From assembly GCA_937981555.1 (NCBI GenBank), contig CALJOK010000103.1, positions 1-64,000 of the forward strand: DNA of 64,000 bases. The letters are read 5' to 3'. The notes under the pieces were generated by a model. It had not been told where the DNA came from and made no database searches. It saw only the letters and a list, made by a program, of their open reading frames with translations. Below, piece after piece: positions 43,367 to 53,221 of this stretch. The stretch comes from an uncultured Saprospiraceae bacterium (GTDB taxonomy: Bacteria; Bacteroidota; Bacteroidia; Chitinophagales; Saprospiraceae). Positions within the stretch are counted from its first letter, which is position 1, and every line of letters starts with the position of its first letter. The position numbers and the translations under genes are program-made.

Positions 43367-45802
43367 ATGAAAATATTATCCCCCGTCGTACGGGCAACTG
43401 TCCTATGTTGCACTTTATTTTTTTCTTTAAATTCCATAGCTCAAAAACAAATTTCTGGAGTTGTGGAAGATGGCAATGGAGCACTTTCCTATGTCAATGT
43501 CTTACTACTTCAACCATCAGATAGTTCGTTGGTCACAGGAAACTTGACTGATGAAAAAGGTATTTTTCTCTTAGATAAAATTGAAGCTGGAGAATATTTA
43601 TTACAAGTTAATATGGTAGGTTATCAGAATCAATATTCAGATGTTTTTTCCATTCAAGACAAATCTGGCGTTTTTGATTTTCCAAAAATTATTCTTCTAG
43701 AATCAACTTCAGAACTCAATGAAGTTCAAGTCGTTGCCAAACGTGCATTGATTGAACAGAAGATTGATCGCATGGTTGTGAATGTTTCTAATAGTGTTAC
43801 CTCAGCTGGAAATACTGCGTTGGAAATTTTGAGGCGCTCTCCAGGAGTGGTGGTTAACCCTCAAACCAATTCTATTTCGATGAGTGGAAAAGATGGGGTA
43901 GTGGTGATGATCAATGGAAAAATTTCAAGAATTCCGATGGATGCTTTGATCCAAATGTTAGATGGAATGAGTTCAGATAATATTGATAAAATAGAATTGA
44001 TTCATACTCCGCCTGCTAATTTTGATGCAGAGGGAAATGCAGGATTTATCAATATCGTTTTGAAAAAAAATCAAAATGAAGGATTCAACGGTGGCTACTC
44101 GCTGAATGCAGGTTATGGGAAAAGAGAAAAAATGGGAGCGAGTTTAAATCTTAATTATCGGAAAAACAAAGTGAATTTGTTTGGAGATTACTCTTGGAAT
44201 TTTAATAACAATCCTCAATTATTTACGAACTATAGGAGTTTTATGTTTGAAGGAAATACGATTGAAAATATCGGAAGTGGCGATAGAGATCCAACCAAAA
44301 CTCATGTACACAACGCGCAAATTGGTTTAGATATTCAGTTGAGTGAAAAAACAGTTTTGGGTGTTCTAACTTCTTGGATGAACCGAAATTGGGATATGGA
44401 TGCCTTGAATGAAATTGAGATAAAAGAAAATGGAATATTGATTAACAGATTAAATATTCCTAATGAAGAGCAAAATCATTCATATAGAATTCTTGGAAAT
44501 ATAAACCTCCAACATCAAATAGACAAAACCCAAAAAGTTAATTTAGATTTTGACTATGCTTATTTTTACAACGATAACCCTTCTTATTATCGCAATCAAG
44601 AGTTTGATGGAAATGATAATTTATTGGAGGAAACTGAACTTCGTGTCTCAAAATTAACTCCAATGAATATCATAGTTGGAAAGTTTGATTACTCTAAATC
44701 ATTTGATGAGAATGTTGATTTAGATATGGGAATCAAGGGAACATTTACAACTTTTGATAATGATGTTTTGGTAGAAGATAAAATAGGAACGGAATGGGTG
44801 CGAGCTCCATTCTTTTCATCACAAGCTAATATGAGAGAAAATATCGTTGCTGCTTACACTAGTCTTTCTTGGAAAATATCAGAGAAAGTAAATTTAAAAT
44901 CTGGTCTTCGATATGAATATACGGATGTAAACCTGAGTAGTGATGAGCAACCAGATTTGGTCGATCGAAAGTATGGACGGCTATTTCCAAGTCTTTTTAT
45001 TTCTAATAAAATAAACGAAACTAATACTCTTCAATTCTCCTATAGTCGTCGAATTAATCGCCCTAGTTTCCGACAATTAGCTCCTTGGTTTTATTTTCAA
45101 GATCCTAATACGGTAAATACAGGAAATCCTCTTTTGCAACCATCTATCACAGATGCATTGCGTGCTACCTATATTTGGAAAAGATTGACATTGAGTACGG
45201 AGTATGCATTTACAGATGAAGCTATCGGCCGTTTTCAACCGGAGGTAGATCAAGCTACGAATACACAAATAAATGGAGCAAAGAATTTCATTAATGCTCA
45301 AAATGCTTCAGCTACTATTTCTATTCCTTTGACGATAAAAGATTGGTGGAGTCTGCGAACAAATTGGACCGCTCAATGGAATGAAGTTATTGATAAAATT
45401 GATGATCAAGAAGTTAGTTTCCAGCAAAAAAGTTGGTACGTAAATGGTTCGTCAACTTTCACTTTTCCAAAACAATTTTCTCTTGAAATATCGGGCACTT
45501 ATTTTTCACCGCAATTAATGGGATCTGTAATTTGGGAATCTTTCAATACGGTAAATATTGGCGTCCAAAAAGAATTTCCTAATGGTTCTCGGATTGGAAT
45601 TTCTGCTAATGATATTTTTCTTGGTGGAAATTGGAGAGGTCGATTAGAAGATCAAAATGTTGATTTTATTTATGAAGGATATTATGGCTTTTCGGAAAGA
45701 GTATTTCGATTGACTTATTCTCATCGATTTGGAAATAGTAAAGTTAAAGGGGCTAGAAAACGAGTAACCGGTTCTGCGGAAGAAATTCGTCGTACGAATT
45801 AA
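43367..45802 (+). CDS. TonB-dependent receptor-like outer-membrane protein
   Basis: An 811-residue outer-membrane protein. A signal peptide (LCCTLFFSLNSIAQ) is followed by a carboxypeptidase-regulatory-like domain (ISGVVEDGNGALSYVNVLLL, about 23-110), a plug (NTALEILRRSPGVVVNPQTN and MSGKDGVVVMINGK), and a long beta barrel of the outer-membrane-barrel-3 type (GYGKREKMGASLNLNYRKNK, FSYSRRINRPSFRQLAPWF, TNTLQFSYSR) that ends in VFRLTYSHRFGNSK. No SusD-like partner is nearby. It is the type used for uptake of peptides, siderophores or other ligands; the ligand is unknown. A strong hairpin terminator follows. Confidence 0.9.
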   Translation: MKILSPVVRATVLCCTLFFSLNSIAQKQISGVVEDGNGALSYVNVLLLQPSDSSLVTGNLTDEKGIFLLDKIEAGEYLLQVNMVGYQNQYSDVFSIQDKSGVFDFPKIILLESTSELNEVQVVAKRALIEQKIDRMVVNVSNSVTSAGNTALEILRRSPGVVVNPQTNSISMSGKDGVVVMINGKISRIPMDALIQMLDGMSSDNIDKIELIHTPPANFDAEGNAGFINIVLKKNQNEGFNGGYSLNAGYGKREKMGASLNLNYRKNKVNLFGDYSWNFNNNPQLFTNYRSFMFEGNTIENIGSGDRDPTKTHVHNAQIGLDIQLSEKTVLGVLTSWMNRNWDMDALNEIEIKENGILINRLNIPNEEQNHSYRILGNINLQHQIDKTQKVNLDFDYAYFYNDNPSYYRNQEFDGNDNLLEETELRVSKLTPMNIIVGKFDYSKSFDENVDLDMGIKGTFTTFDNDVLVEDKIGTEWVRAPFFSSQANMRENIVAAYTSLSWKISEKVNLKSGLRYEYTDVNLSSDEQPDLVDRKYGRLFPSLFISNKINETNTLQFSYSRRINRPSFRQLAPWFYFQDPNTVNTGNPLLQPSITDALRATYIWKRLTLSTEYAFTDEAIGRFQPEVDQATNTQINGAKNFINAQNASATISIPLTIKDWWSLRTNWTAQWNEVIDKIDDQEVSFQQKSWYVNGSSTFTFPKQFSLEISGTYFSPQLMGSVIWESFNTVNIGVQKEFPNGSRIGISANDIFLGGNWRGRLEDQNVDFIYEGYYGFSERVFRLTYSHRFGNSKVKGARKRVTGSAEEIRRTN

Positions 45803-45820
45803 TTAGAATCAGATAAGTTA

Positions 45821-45857
45821 AAAAAGAGGTTTCATAAATTTTATGAAACCTCTTTTT
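45821..45857. terminator. Bidirectional hairpin terminator
   Basis: An 18-bp perfect inverted repeat (AAAAAGAGGTTTCATAAA at 45821-45838 against 45840-45857). A and T runs flank the GAGGTTTC core on both sides. It separates the convergent TonB receptor and giant ATPase genes. Confidence 0.8.
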
Positions 45858-45929
45858 TCTTGTGACTGTATCGTTCTAAAATGGATTGACTTAAAATTAA
45901 TACAGGCCATGTTTTCAATTATGTAATAA

Positions 45930-48900
45930 TTAATCATTCCGCCCTTCCAAAGCCTCCCGTATCCCATCAATCCCATCGGTGAAAGCCGTCATCTGAGCCA
46001 GTATTTGTGCCATTGGATTATTACCATCCATATTTCGGAATAATTTATTTTTGTTAAAAATCTTTTTTATATCATCCCAACGTGATTGTTCTGCAGGATT
46101 AATTTCACCAATAAGTTCTTTCAACTTTAAGAAATTGGCTTCCGCATCGTTAGTCAGGGTTTGAGACTCATTTTCATAATGAGTAAAAATCAAAGTCTTT
46201 AATTCTTGATCGTTCATAATGGCGACTGCTTTTTCCGAAAGCTTATTCATGTCCCGATAAGAACCTTGCAATTTAAAAGATGGCTCTGTTCGATAATCAT
46301 CCGAAATGGCAGCAGAATGAATGTAGGCTTTGTTGACCTTTAAAACGACATCTCGAATCACGAGCATTTTTTTCATGATGGCCACATACTCTCTTATTTC
46401 TTCGGGAGTATGATTTGATGTAAATTCTATGTTGTCTTGGTTTCCTGTTTCTGCAATTTTTAAAATCGTGTGTACATCCTTAAAACTTTTGTTGCCTAGT
46501 TTTTGCAAAACGGGATTAGAAGTAATCGCATTTTCGATATAGCTTAATTTAAAAACTGTCTCTGAGTCACCAATAATATCTCCCAAATTATAGATGTCCG
46601 CTCTGTTGGCTAGCATGTCAGGTACCTGAAATTTCTCTCCGCTTTCTGTATACGGATTTCCAGCCATGATAACACAAAAACGCTTGCCTCTTAAATCATA
46701 GGCTTTGCTTTTATTTTCATAAACACCTTCTATCTTTCGTTGGCCATCACAAAGAGAAATAAATTTTTGTAAAAATTCGGGATTACAATGTTGAATATCA
46801 TCTAGATAAAGCATGACATTATTTCCCATCTCCAAGGCAAGATTGAGTTTTTCCAATTCTTGTCTGGCTGCTAAATTTGTTGCTTCCATAGGGTCAAGCG
46901 ATCGGATATCATGCCCTAGAGCTGGCCCATTTATTTTCATAAAAATTAAACCCAGACGATCCGCGATGTATTCCATCAAGGTCGTTTTTCCATAACCAGG
47001 AGGAGAAACAAGGAGTAACATACCCATTCTATCTGTTCGAGTATTCTCGCCAACTGTTCCAATTTGCTTGGCTAAATTATCGCCAAATAAAGGGAGGTAG
47101 ACTTTATCAATTAATTGATTTCTTACAAAGGAACTTAAGACCCGTGGCTTAAAATCTTCTAAATTCATTTTATGCTTAAAGTCTACGGCAACTTGTTTTT
47201 TAAGCTCTTGGAATTTTTTAAAACGGGGCACCACAAATGTGGTGTATTGCTCCATTTTATCCATGAAAATATTATAATCAAGTTGGTAGACTCCTTGCTC
47301 CAACAATGGATGATCACCATGAAGTTGATCAATAGTAAAAGTCGTAGGTACTTTTAACACGCGATCTTTTTTGTAATCATCCAAAAATAGGAGAGTAGCG
47401 GTTTCAGTTAAAGTCCCGAGAGAGTGGTCTGTTGTTTGCTCCAAATAAGCCTGTACCCATTTTTGAATCAGTAGGAATTGTTCAGACTTCTGCGCTTCTA
47501 ATTCTTGAACGGAATCTCGATATTTATTTTCTGATTTATTAGTTTTTAAAAACTGTAAAAATGATTCTCGTAAATTCGCAGCTTCCTGACTTACAATAAA
47601 ACGATCACCTCTGGATAGTTCTCTAAATAAATATTGAGCCACCTTACTAGCGTCTTCTTTTCCAAACAAGTTGGTCTCTTCTTGAAATAATTCTATAACT
47701 GTTTTTAATTCCTTGATTAAATATTCAAAACCTTGCGTTTCTGGAAAAACTTTAATAATGGTTCCGGCGCTACTTAATTGCTGTTGAAACAATCCTTGTT
47801 GTTTTTTATCCAAAAAATGTTTCCAAAAAATATTTGCGCAAGCTCTAACATTAGAAGAAAAATATAATAAATCAATATTTTTTGACAAGTCTATTAAGGC
47901 CCTTAACAATCTATTTGCATCTTCATCATGAATACCCGTGGTATAGCCTTCTTGATATCGAGTGGCGGTATTTTCTTTGATGAGATCTATGAGCTGACCA
48001 TTCGCATTGTTTAGTTTTTCTTTGTCAATGGACTGAAAAAGTTCATAGGCTAAATATTCTGACCGATACACCTCCGCTGTTTCAGAAATAAGAGATTGTG
48101 CCCAGACAGGTTTCGTTTCCTCTAAAGCTGGGTCTTTAATGACTGAGAAAAAATCGGTTCCAGTAAGGTGAAAAAGCAACGCTCCTTTTTCTTGTACAAT
48201 GGTTAAGTCTAGCGGCTGAATATTGACAGAGAATTTGTGCTTACCCAGTTGAATAATATTTTCGCCATCGACAAACAAATCCTCGCGATCTCTTAACTGC
48301 CGAATGGTTTCTTCTTTTAGTGTTTTTAATTTTGTTTGGACGGTGTTCGCCTTATTGCTGTCATCCAATTCATTCAATTGACGGATGAGGTCCCTCACTT
48401 TATCAATCATTAAATCGCCAGCAAAAAAACCATTAATCTCGTCCAGCGTCTTTATATTTTTAACACGAGTTTGGATACCGTTTAGTATTCGATCCGCTGC
48501 TTTTTCTAAGGCAAGGGTTCTATTGTTCCTCGCTTCTTTTAGGCTATTTTTTCGGTTTTCAAAAGCTGTATATACTTCTTCCCGCTTATCCGTTATTTTA
48601 ACAATAAAATCATCAAACTCTACAAACTTACTTTCCAACTCTTCTAATTGGACCATGAGTTTGGTTAGGTACTCATCACTTTTTTGAGGAGTATCTGCCA
48701 AGTCAAGATAGCTAATGATTCCTTGGTCGAGGAGTTTCATTTGTGCATTAAATGACGCGATGGCTTCCTGACCACCTAGATTTTTTTGTTTCCTTTTTAT
48801 AGCTGCTTTCACTTGATTGAGACCAGCAAACATAGAAGAAACAGCCTCAATGATTTTGCTACTATGTGTGGCATCATCGATATTTAGATTGTTGACAATC

Positions 48901-50792
48901 TCAATCAACAATTCTAGCTCCTGTCCTATTTTTTCAACATTCGCTTCCTTGACCTTTGCTTCTGCTGCGGTCTTAATCGTTTCTAAATCTTTTTGTTCTA
49001 ATGCTATTTTTTCCAGATAAGGTTCTAATGCATTGTCTTCTAACAAAAATTGGACACAGTCATTGGACAACTCTGTATTGATAACAGCGCATTCGGTTTC
49101 TAATTTTTCAAGGACAGGTAAATCAGTATATCGAAGTTCTTTAAGTGAAATAATTTGTCCTCGAAATACTCGAAGCTCTGCCAAGGTTTCTACAAATAAA
49201 TCAACCTTGTCAAAAGTTTGAGAACGACTCCGTTTAAACAATTCTTTTGCTTTGTTCTCAGCTTTTAAAATTTCAGCTCTAGTGTTTTTCTCAATTCGAT
49301 TTTTCTTTTCAAACTCATCTATAGCGGTGGAAGCTGTTTCGCCAATCTGCTGAATGACTTCCTGCATGTTGAACGTTTCTGGCTTGCCAATCCAATAGTA
49401 AGCATCCGTCAGATCCGTACTTTTCTTCAACAAATCATTGTACAAGCCGAAGTAAGAATCTTGCTTATTACTGAGCGTCAAAATCTCTTGACACTCTGCC
49501 ATTGCCTTGACAATATCTTTATTGCCAACTTTGAATAAGTAAGAATCAGTATGATCTGAAGGTACAGAAACCGTACTTACAAATGGTGTTTGCCAAATTT
49601 GCATTACATGATGCTTAGTGGCTTCATCCTCTGCTCGGAAATAACACAATTCGCCGTTTGGGAAAAGTGTATAACCATTACAAATAATAGGCGTAATTAT
49701 TTTTTGCTCGATAAGGTTGTAATGCAAAAGGACATAAACTCCAGTTTTATTATTATAAAAAACATAGAGAAAGTCTTCTCCGTTGGGAGAAATAATTCGT
49801 TTTTTAAACTGTTTGTTTCTCATGTCAGGATCGAACAGCTTAAATTCTCCTGTCTGCAAATAATAACCGTTGGCGAAGATCAATCCATGTTGGTCCGGCA
49901 ACAAAACTCCAGAGTCTTCCAAGGAATCAATCCGCTGAATCTCCTGCACTTTTTCATTAAAAACAAAATAACGGAAGTCTTCCTGATAAGGCTTTATTTT
50001 TAATACAATCAGATTACCTAAGTCTGCAAAAAGGTATTCAGCATCATCGAGCGTCTGTTCTTTGTACTCCACTTCTTCTCTGTAAATCCCTAAGCCATCA
50101 TCCGTATTGTCTTCCACTTTAATGGTAAGATCCCCGCCAACAGTTTCGACAAAAACTCGATCCAGAATAGAAACATGGGGGTGCTTTCCTTTTCGATGAA
50201 AATCACGATGCGCACGTTGCCATTGAAATTCATGTTGATTTGGAAACCGAACTTCTTGGTCAGAACGAGCATCAATGTACTCCAACCTATCGTCTCTAAT
50301 TAGCCATTTAAAAACTTTGAAATCAGTCCCTTCCTTACTGACATGAAAAACCATATACAAGTAAGAATTTAAAACGACAAACCGAGCAAAGTAAGCTTGC
50401 TTATAATACCGATACAGATTTTGAAAATCCGTTTGGAATTTTTCGTTGTTCAGTAAAGACGGATCACTTTCTTGAAAACGATTGTCCTCAAAATGATACA
50501 GACTAAAAACATCGCTGAGTTTAATGCCCGACCTTAAGCCGACATGAACATTATATCCAAACAAACATTGATTGCCAATCGAGAAGACATCTCTGGCTGT
50601 ACAATGAATGTCGGTATTGATACGATCATTGGCGATCAATTGAGTTTCTATGGCACCGAAAACTTCCTTACGAGCATTATTGAGGAGTTGGAGTCGCTTG
50701 TTCAATTCCTTCGCCTGTTCTTGTAAACGCTGTTGGATGATTTCGTAGGTACCTCCCTCTAAGCCTATATTTTTTTCTTTGATATTTGTCAT
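45930..50792 (-). CDS. Giant AAA+ ATPase, DUF3686/DNA-repair-ATPase family
   Basis: A 1620-residue protein. The N-terminal ~450 residues (YEIIQQRLQEQAKELNKRLQ, FVVLNSYLYMVFHVSKEGTD) match the DUF3686 region found at the start of proteins annotated as DNA-repair ATPases. Coiled-coil-forming helices occupy about 490-850. A single AAA+ module lies near 1255-1450: Walker A SPPGYGKTTLMEY at about 1264, Walker B VMLYLDDIQHCNPEF, and sensor-like FCVIMAGNPYTESGEKFQVP. Its molecular role is not established. It follows the flotillin gene by 181 bp on the same strand, and flotillin follows a YqiJ-like gene, forming a conserved-looking trio. I infer a membrane-associated remodelling machine. Confidence 0.82.
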   Translation of the reverse strand: MTNIKEKNIGLEGGTYEIIQQRLQEQAKELNKRLQLLNNARKEVFGAIETQLIANDRINTDIHCTARDVFSIGNQCLFGYNVHVGLRSGIKLSDVFSLYHFEDNRFQESDPSLLNNEKFQTDFQNLYRYYKQAYFARFVVLNSYLYMVFHVSKEGTDFKVFKWLIRDDRLEYIDARSDQEVRFPNQHEFQWQRAHRDFHRKGKHPHVSILDRVFVETVGGDLTIKVEDNTDDGLGIYREEVEYKEQTLDDAEYLFADLGNLIVLKIKPYQEDFRYFVFNEKVQEIQRIDSLEDSGVLLPDQHGLIFANGYYLQTGEFKLFDPDMRNKQFKKRIISPNGEDFLYVFYNNKTGVYVLLHYNLIEQKIITPIICNGYTLFPNGELCYFRAEDEATKHHVMQIWQTPFVSTVSVPSDHTDSYLFKVGNKDIVKAMAECQEILTLSNKQDSYFGLYNDLLKKSTDLTDAYYWIGKPETFNMQEVIQQIGETASTAIDEFEKKNRIEKNTRAEILKAENKAKELFKRSRSQTFDKVDLFVETLAELRVFRGQIISLKELRYTDLPVLEKLETECAVINTELSNDCVQFLLEDNALEPYLEKIALEQKDLETIKTAAEAKVKEANVEKIGQELELLIEIVNNLNIDDATHSSKIIEAVSSMFAGLNQVKAAIKRKQKNLGGQEAIASFNAQMKLLDQGIISYLDLADTPQKSDEYLTKLMVQLEELESKFVEFDDFIVKITDKREEVYTAFENRKNSLKEARNNRTLALEKAADRILNGIQTRVKNIKTLDEINGFFAGDLMIDKVRDLIRQLNELDDSNKANTVQTKLKTLKEETIRQLRDREDLFVDGENIIQLGKHKFSVNIQPLDLTIVQEKGALLFHLTGTDFFSVIKDPALEETKPVWAQSLISETAEVYRSEYLAYELFQSIDKEKLNNANGQLIDLIKENTATRYQEGYTTGIHDEDANRLLRALIDLSKNIDLLYFSSNVRACANIFWKHFLDKKQQGLFQQQLSSAGTIIKVFPETQGFEYLIKELKTVIELFQEETNLFGKEDASKVAQYLFRELSRGDRFIVSQEAANLRESFLQFLKTNKSENKYRDSVQELEAQKSEQFLLIQKWVQAYLEQTTDHSLGTLTETATLLFLDDYKKDRVLKVPTTFTIDQLHGDHPLLEQGVYQLDYNIFMDKMEQYTTFVVPRFKKFQELKKQVAVDFKHKMNLEDFKPRVLSSFVRNQLIDKVYLPLFGDNLAKQIGTVGENTRTDRMGMLLLVSPPGYGKTTLMEYIADRLGLIFMKINGPALGHDIRSLDPMEATNLAARQELEKLNLALEMGNNVMLYLDDIQHCNPEFLQKFISLCDGQRKIEGVYENKSKAYDLRGKRFCVIMAGNPYTESGEKFQVPDMLANRADIYNLGDIIGDSETVFKLSYIENAITSNPVLQKLGNKSFKDVHTILKIAETGNQDNIEFTSNHTPEEIREYVAIMKKMLVIRDVVLKVNKAYIHSAAISDDYRTEPSFKLQGSYRDMNKLSEKAVAIMNDQELKTLIFTHYENESQTLTNDAEANFLKLKELIGEINPAEQSRWDDIKKIFNKNKLFRNMDGNNPMAQILAQMTAFTDGIDGIREALEGRND

Positions 50793-50843
50793 TTACTAAA
50801 AAGGATTGTGATGTTGAATGTAATGGATTCCTTTTTCTAATTA

Positions 50844-50961
50844 GCACCGATTAATACTTTTTCACCTTAGTGATAAGTAGATTGTATTTTGTTGAACGTT
50901 AGACGTTTTACGGTCCGGCCATACAACTTTATTTAGAATAAACTCTAGTATTAATCGGTGC
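50844..50961. repeat. MITE-like element with 15-bp inverted termini
   Basis: GCACCGATTAATACT (50844-50858) and its exact inverse complement (50947-50961) enclose ~88 bp containing AACGTTAGACGTT. The unit lies between the flotillin and giant ATPase genes and has no coding capacity. Small size and perfect inverted ends suggest a miniature transposable element or paired palindrome. Confidence 0.6.
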
Positions 50962-50973
50962 AGCCTTCAGTTT

Positions 50974-53082
50974 TTACAAAACATCTTCGGCTGGTTTTTG
51001 ACCAATGCCGAGGTCTTTGATTGTCATCATTAATTGATTGATCAGACTTAAATCTTTTTCCTCTGTTACTTGATCCTGTATTTTTAGGAGTAAAGTACTT
51101 ATGGTTAGATTTTTTAAATCATCGTTAGTGATGCCTGTTTTTGCAATTAGAGCTTTTACCTTAGAAATTATTCCAACACCATTTACCTTATTGCCGCTGG
51201 ACAATAATCTATTTTTCACATCTGTCAAATGTTTGCTATTATCTAACATTCGATCCACCGATTTTCCTCTGTTGATAGAGTTCATGATATTATCTACAAA
51301 AGTCATATCACCGCCGACAATGTCAATATTAGCAGTTTTGAAAGCTTCGGCAAGAACCTTAGCTTGCGCTTCTGCAATATGCTGTTGGACATTAATCTCT
51401 GCCAAGTCGATGGCTTTTTCTTTTTCTAATCTGAGTTTGAATTCTTCGTGCTCTTTACCAACACCATCTAATTTTTGCATCGCAAGTGCTTTCTCTTCTA
51501 CGCCTTTTGCTTCAGCAGTATATTTCTGAGTCATTACTTTTGCTTCAGCTGCGCCAAGTTCTGCCGCTACTTCTGCTTCAGCTAAACCTTGCATTTTATG
51601 AGCTGCTGCTTTGGCTTCGATGCCTTTTGCTTCAGCAATTGCTTTCTTCTCTATAACGATTGCTTCGAGGCTTCCCTCTTGTTCTCTTGCTTTGGCTTTG
51701 GCTTCGATAACTTGTGCTTCGGATAATCCAATCGTTGCTTCCTCTGCAGCTTTTGCTTCTGCATGAATTTTTCTAGCTTCCGCTTCTTTTTCCGCAGCAT
51801 TCATAGATGCTTCTGCTTCGATGACCAAAGTTTCTGCTTTGATCTCTGCCGAAAGTTTTTCTGCTTGAGCTAGTTTCTCTTGTTCTATAACAGTCGCTTG
51901 ACCAATTTCTTCTGCTTTGATGATAGCGACATTTTTTGATCTTTCAGCAGTTGCTATGGCTTTAGTATCTTTGATTTTCTCTTCTTCTTCCACTACTTTT
52001 TTCTCAACAATGATACGGTCCTTGATTACATCTTGAATATTTTTCTTTTCTAATTCAATGGCCCGTTGTTTCTCAATTTCGGCGAGTGCTACGATTTTCT
52101 CTTTTTCGGTTTGTTCTAGTAATCTTTCTTTTTCCACTCTTTCATTTTCTACCGCTTCTGTTTTTTCTTTGTTCTTTGCAGCGACAATTACTTGACGTAA
52201 TTTGTTTTCTTCTGCAATGGCCAATTCTTCTTCCGTATGAATGCGAACCATTTCAGAACGTAGTCTTTCTTCTTCGTTAATTTTAGAAATCTCTGCCCCT
52301 TCTCTCGCTTTGATGTTGGCAATTTCTCTTTTTTGACGTTCTTCTTTTTCTGCTAATTGTCTTTCGTATTCAAGGATTGCTTCTTGAGCATCTACGTTTT
52401 GCTCCTTCAAAGTTTTTTCTTCTTCTCTGCGAATAAAATTAGCTTTTATCTTTTGAGTAGCGGTCAACTCAGTAATCTTTTTAATACCTTCTGAATCAAG
52501 GATATTGTGTTCGTTCAGAAATTCTAAACCTGTTTGTTCCAAATAATCAATGGCACAATCATCTACCACATAACCATTTAGATCAACGCCGATGACATCA
52601 ATAATTTCCTGTTTAAATTTATCTCTGGAATCGTAAAGGTCTACGAAATCAAAACGCTTCCCAACCGTTTTAAGGGCTTCCGAAAATTTGGCTTCAAATA
52701 AAAGTCGAAGCGTTTCTTTATCAGATGCTCGTGCTGTACCAATGGCACCTGCCACCTTTTGGATACTCGCAGGGTCATCATTGATACGTACGAAGAAGAC
52801 CACTTTGATGTCAGCTCGCATATTGTCTTTACAAATCAGGCCGTCTTTGTTCAATCGACCAATTTCTATTGTTTTTACAGATAGATCCATTTGTTCCACC
52901 ATGTGTAAAACGGGAATCACAAACATTCCTTTATTTAAGGCTACTTGTGTTCCTCCCTGTCCTGTTCGGATAAGTGCTTGCCCTTGAGGAATTTTTTTAT
53001 ACCAAGAGGTTACAGCGAAAGCTAAACCAACAAGGATGAGTAAAATGATGGCAAGGACAATTAAAAATACGTTAGATACCAT
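50974..53082 (-). CDS. Flotillin-family (SPFH) membrane protein, YqiK-like
   Basis: A 702-residue protein. One N-terminal transmembrane helix (VFLIVLAIILLILVGLAFAV, residues 5-24), then an SPFH/band-7 domain (about 30-200: QGQALIRTGQGGTQVALNKG, DNMRADIKVVFFVRINDD), then a long Glu/Ala/Lys-rich coiled coil (about 210-580) with repeated EAEA and EAKA units, and a flotillin-type C-terminus. Its length and coiled coil resemble E. coli YqiK. Flotillins organise membrane microdomains and scaffold partner proteins. It is flanked by a YqiJ-like gene and a giant AAA+ ATPase on the same strand. Confidence 0.9.
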   Translation of the reverse strand: MVSNVFLIVLAIILLILVGLAFAVTSWYKKIPQGQALIRTGQGGTQVALNKGMFVIPVLHMVEQMDLSVKTIEIGRLNKDGLICKDNMRADIKVVFFVRINDDPASIQKVAGAIGTARASDKETLRLLFEAKFSEALKTVGKRFDFVDLYDSRDKFKQEIIDVIGVDLNGYVVDDCAIDYLEQTGLEFLNEHNILDSEGIKKITELTATQKIKANFIRREEEKTLKEQNVDAQEAILEYERQLAEKEERQKREIANIKAREGAEISKINEEERLRSEMVRIHTEEELAIAEENKLRQVIVAAKNKEKTEAVENERVEKERLLEQTEKEKIVALAEIEKQRAIELEKKNIQDVIKDRIIVEKKVVEEEEKIKDTKAIATAERSKNVAIIKAEEIGQATVIEQEKLAQAEKLSAEIKAETLVIEAEASMNAAEKEAEARKIHAEAKAAEEATIGLSEAQVIEAKAKAREQEGSLEAIVIEKKAIAEAKGIEAKAAAHKMQGLAEAEVAAELGAAEAKVMTQKYTAEAKGVEEKALAMQKLDGVGKEHEEFKLRLEKEKAIDLAEINVQQHIAEAQAKVLAEAFKTANIDIVGGDMTFVDNIMNSINRGKSVDRMLDNSKHLTDVKNRLLSSGNKVNGVGIISKVKALIAKTGITNDDLKNLTISTLLLKIQDQVTEEKDLSLINQLMMTIKDLGIGQKPAEDVL

Positions 53083-53221
53083 AGGTTTAAATTTTTATTG
53101 ATTTTGATATTAGTTGATATAATGTTAAGTGATTCGTCTGAGGTACTCCGCTCTAAGCAGGGGTTGACAGCTTCACTTTGATAACTTTTAAAGGGTGAAA
53201 ACAATCGTTTTCGACTAGAGA

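Noticed and set aside
43173-43484. A 103-residue minus-strand protein
   Set aside because: It overlaps the signal-peptide end of the TonB receptor, is rich in Ile/Lys/Phe without protein-like pattern, and fits a shadow frame in the promoter region.
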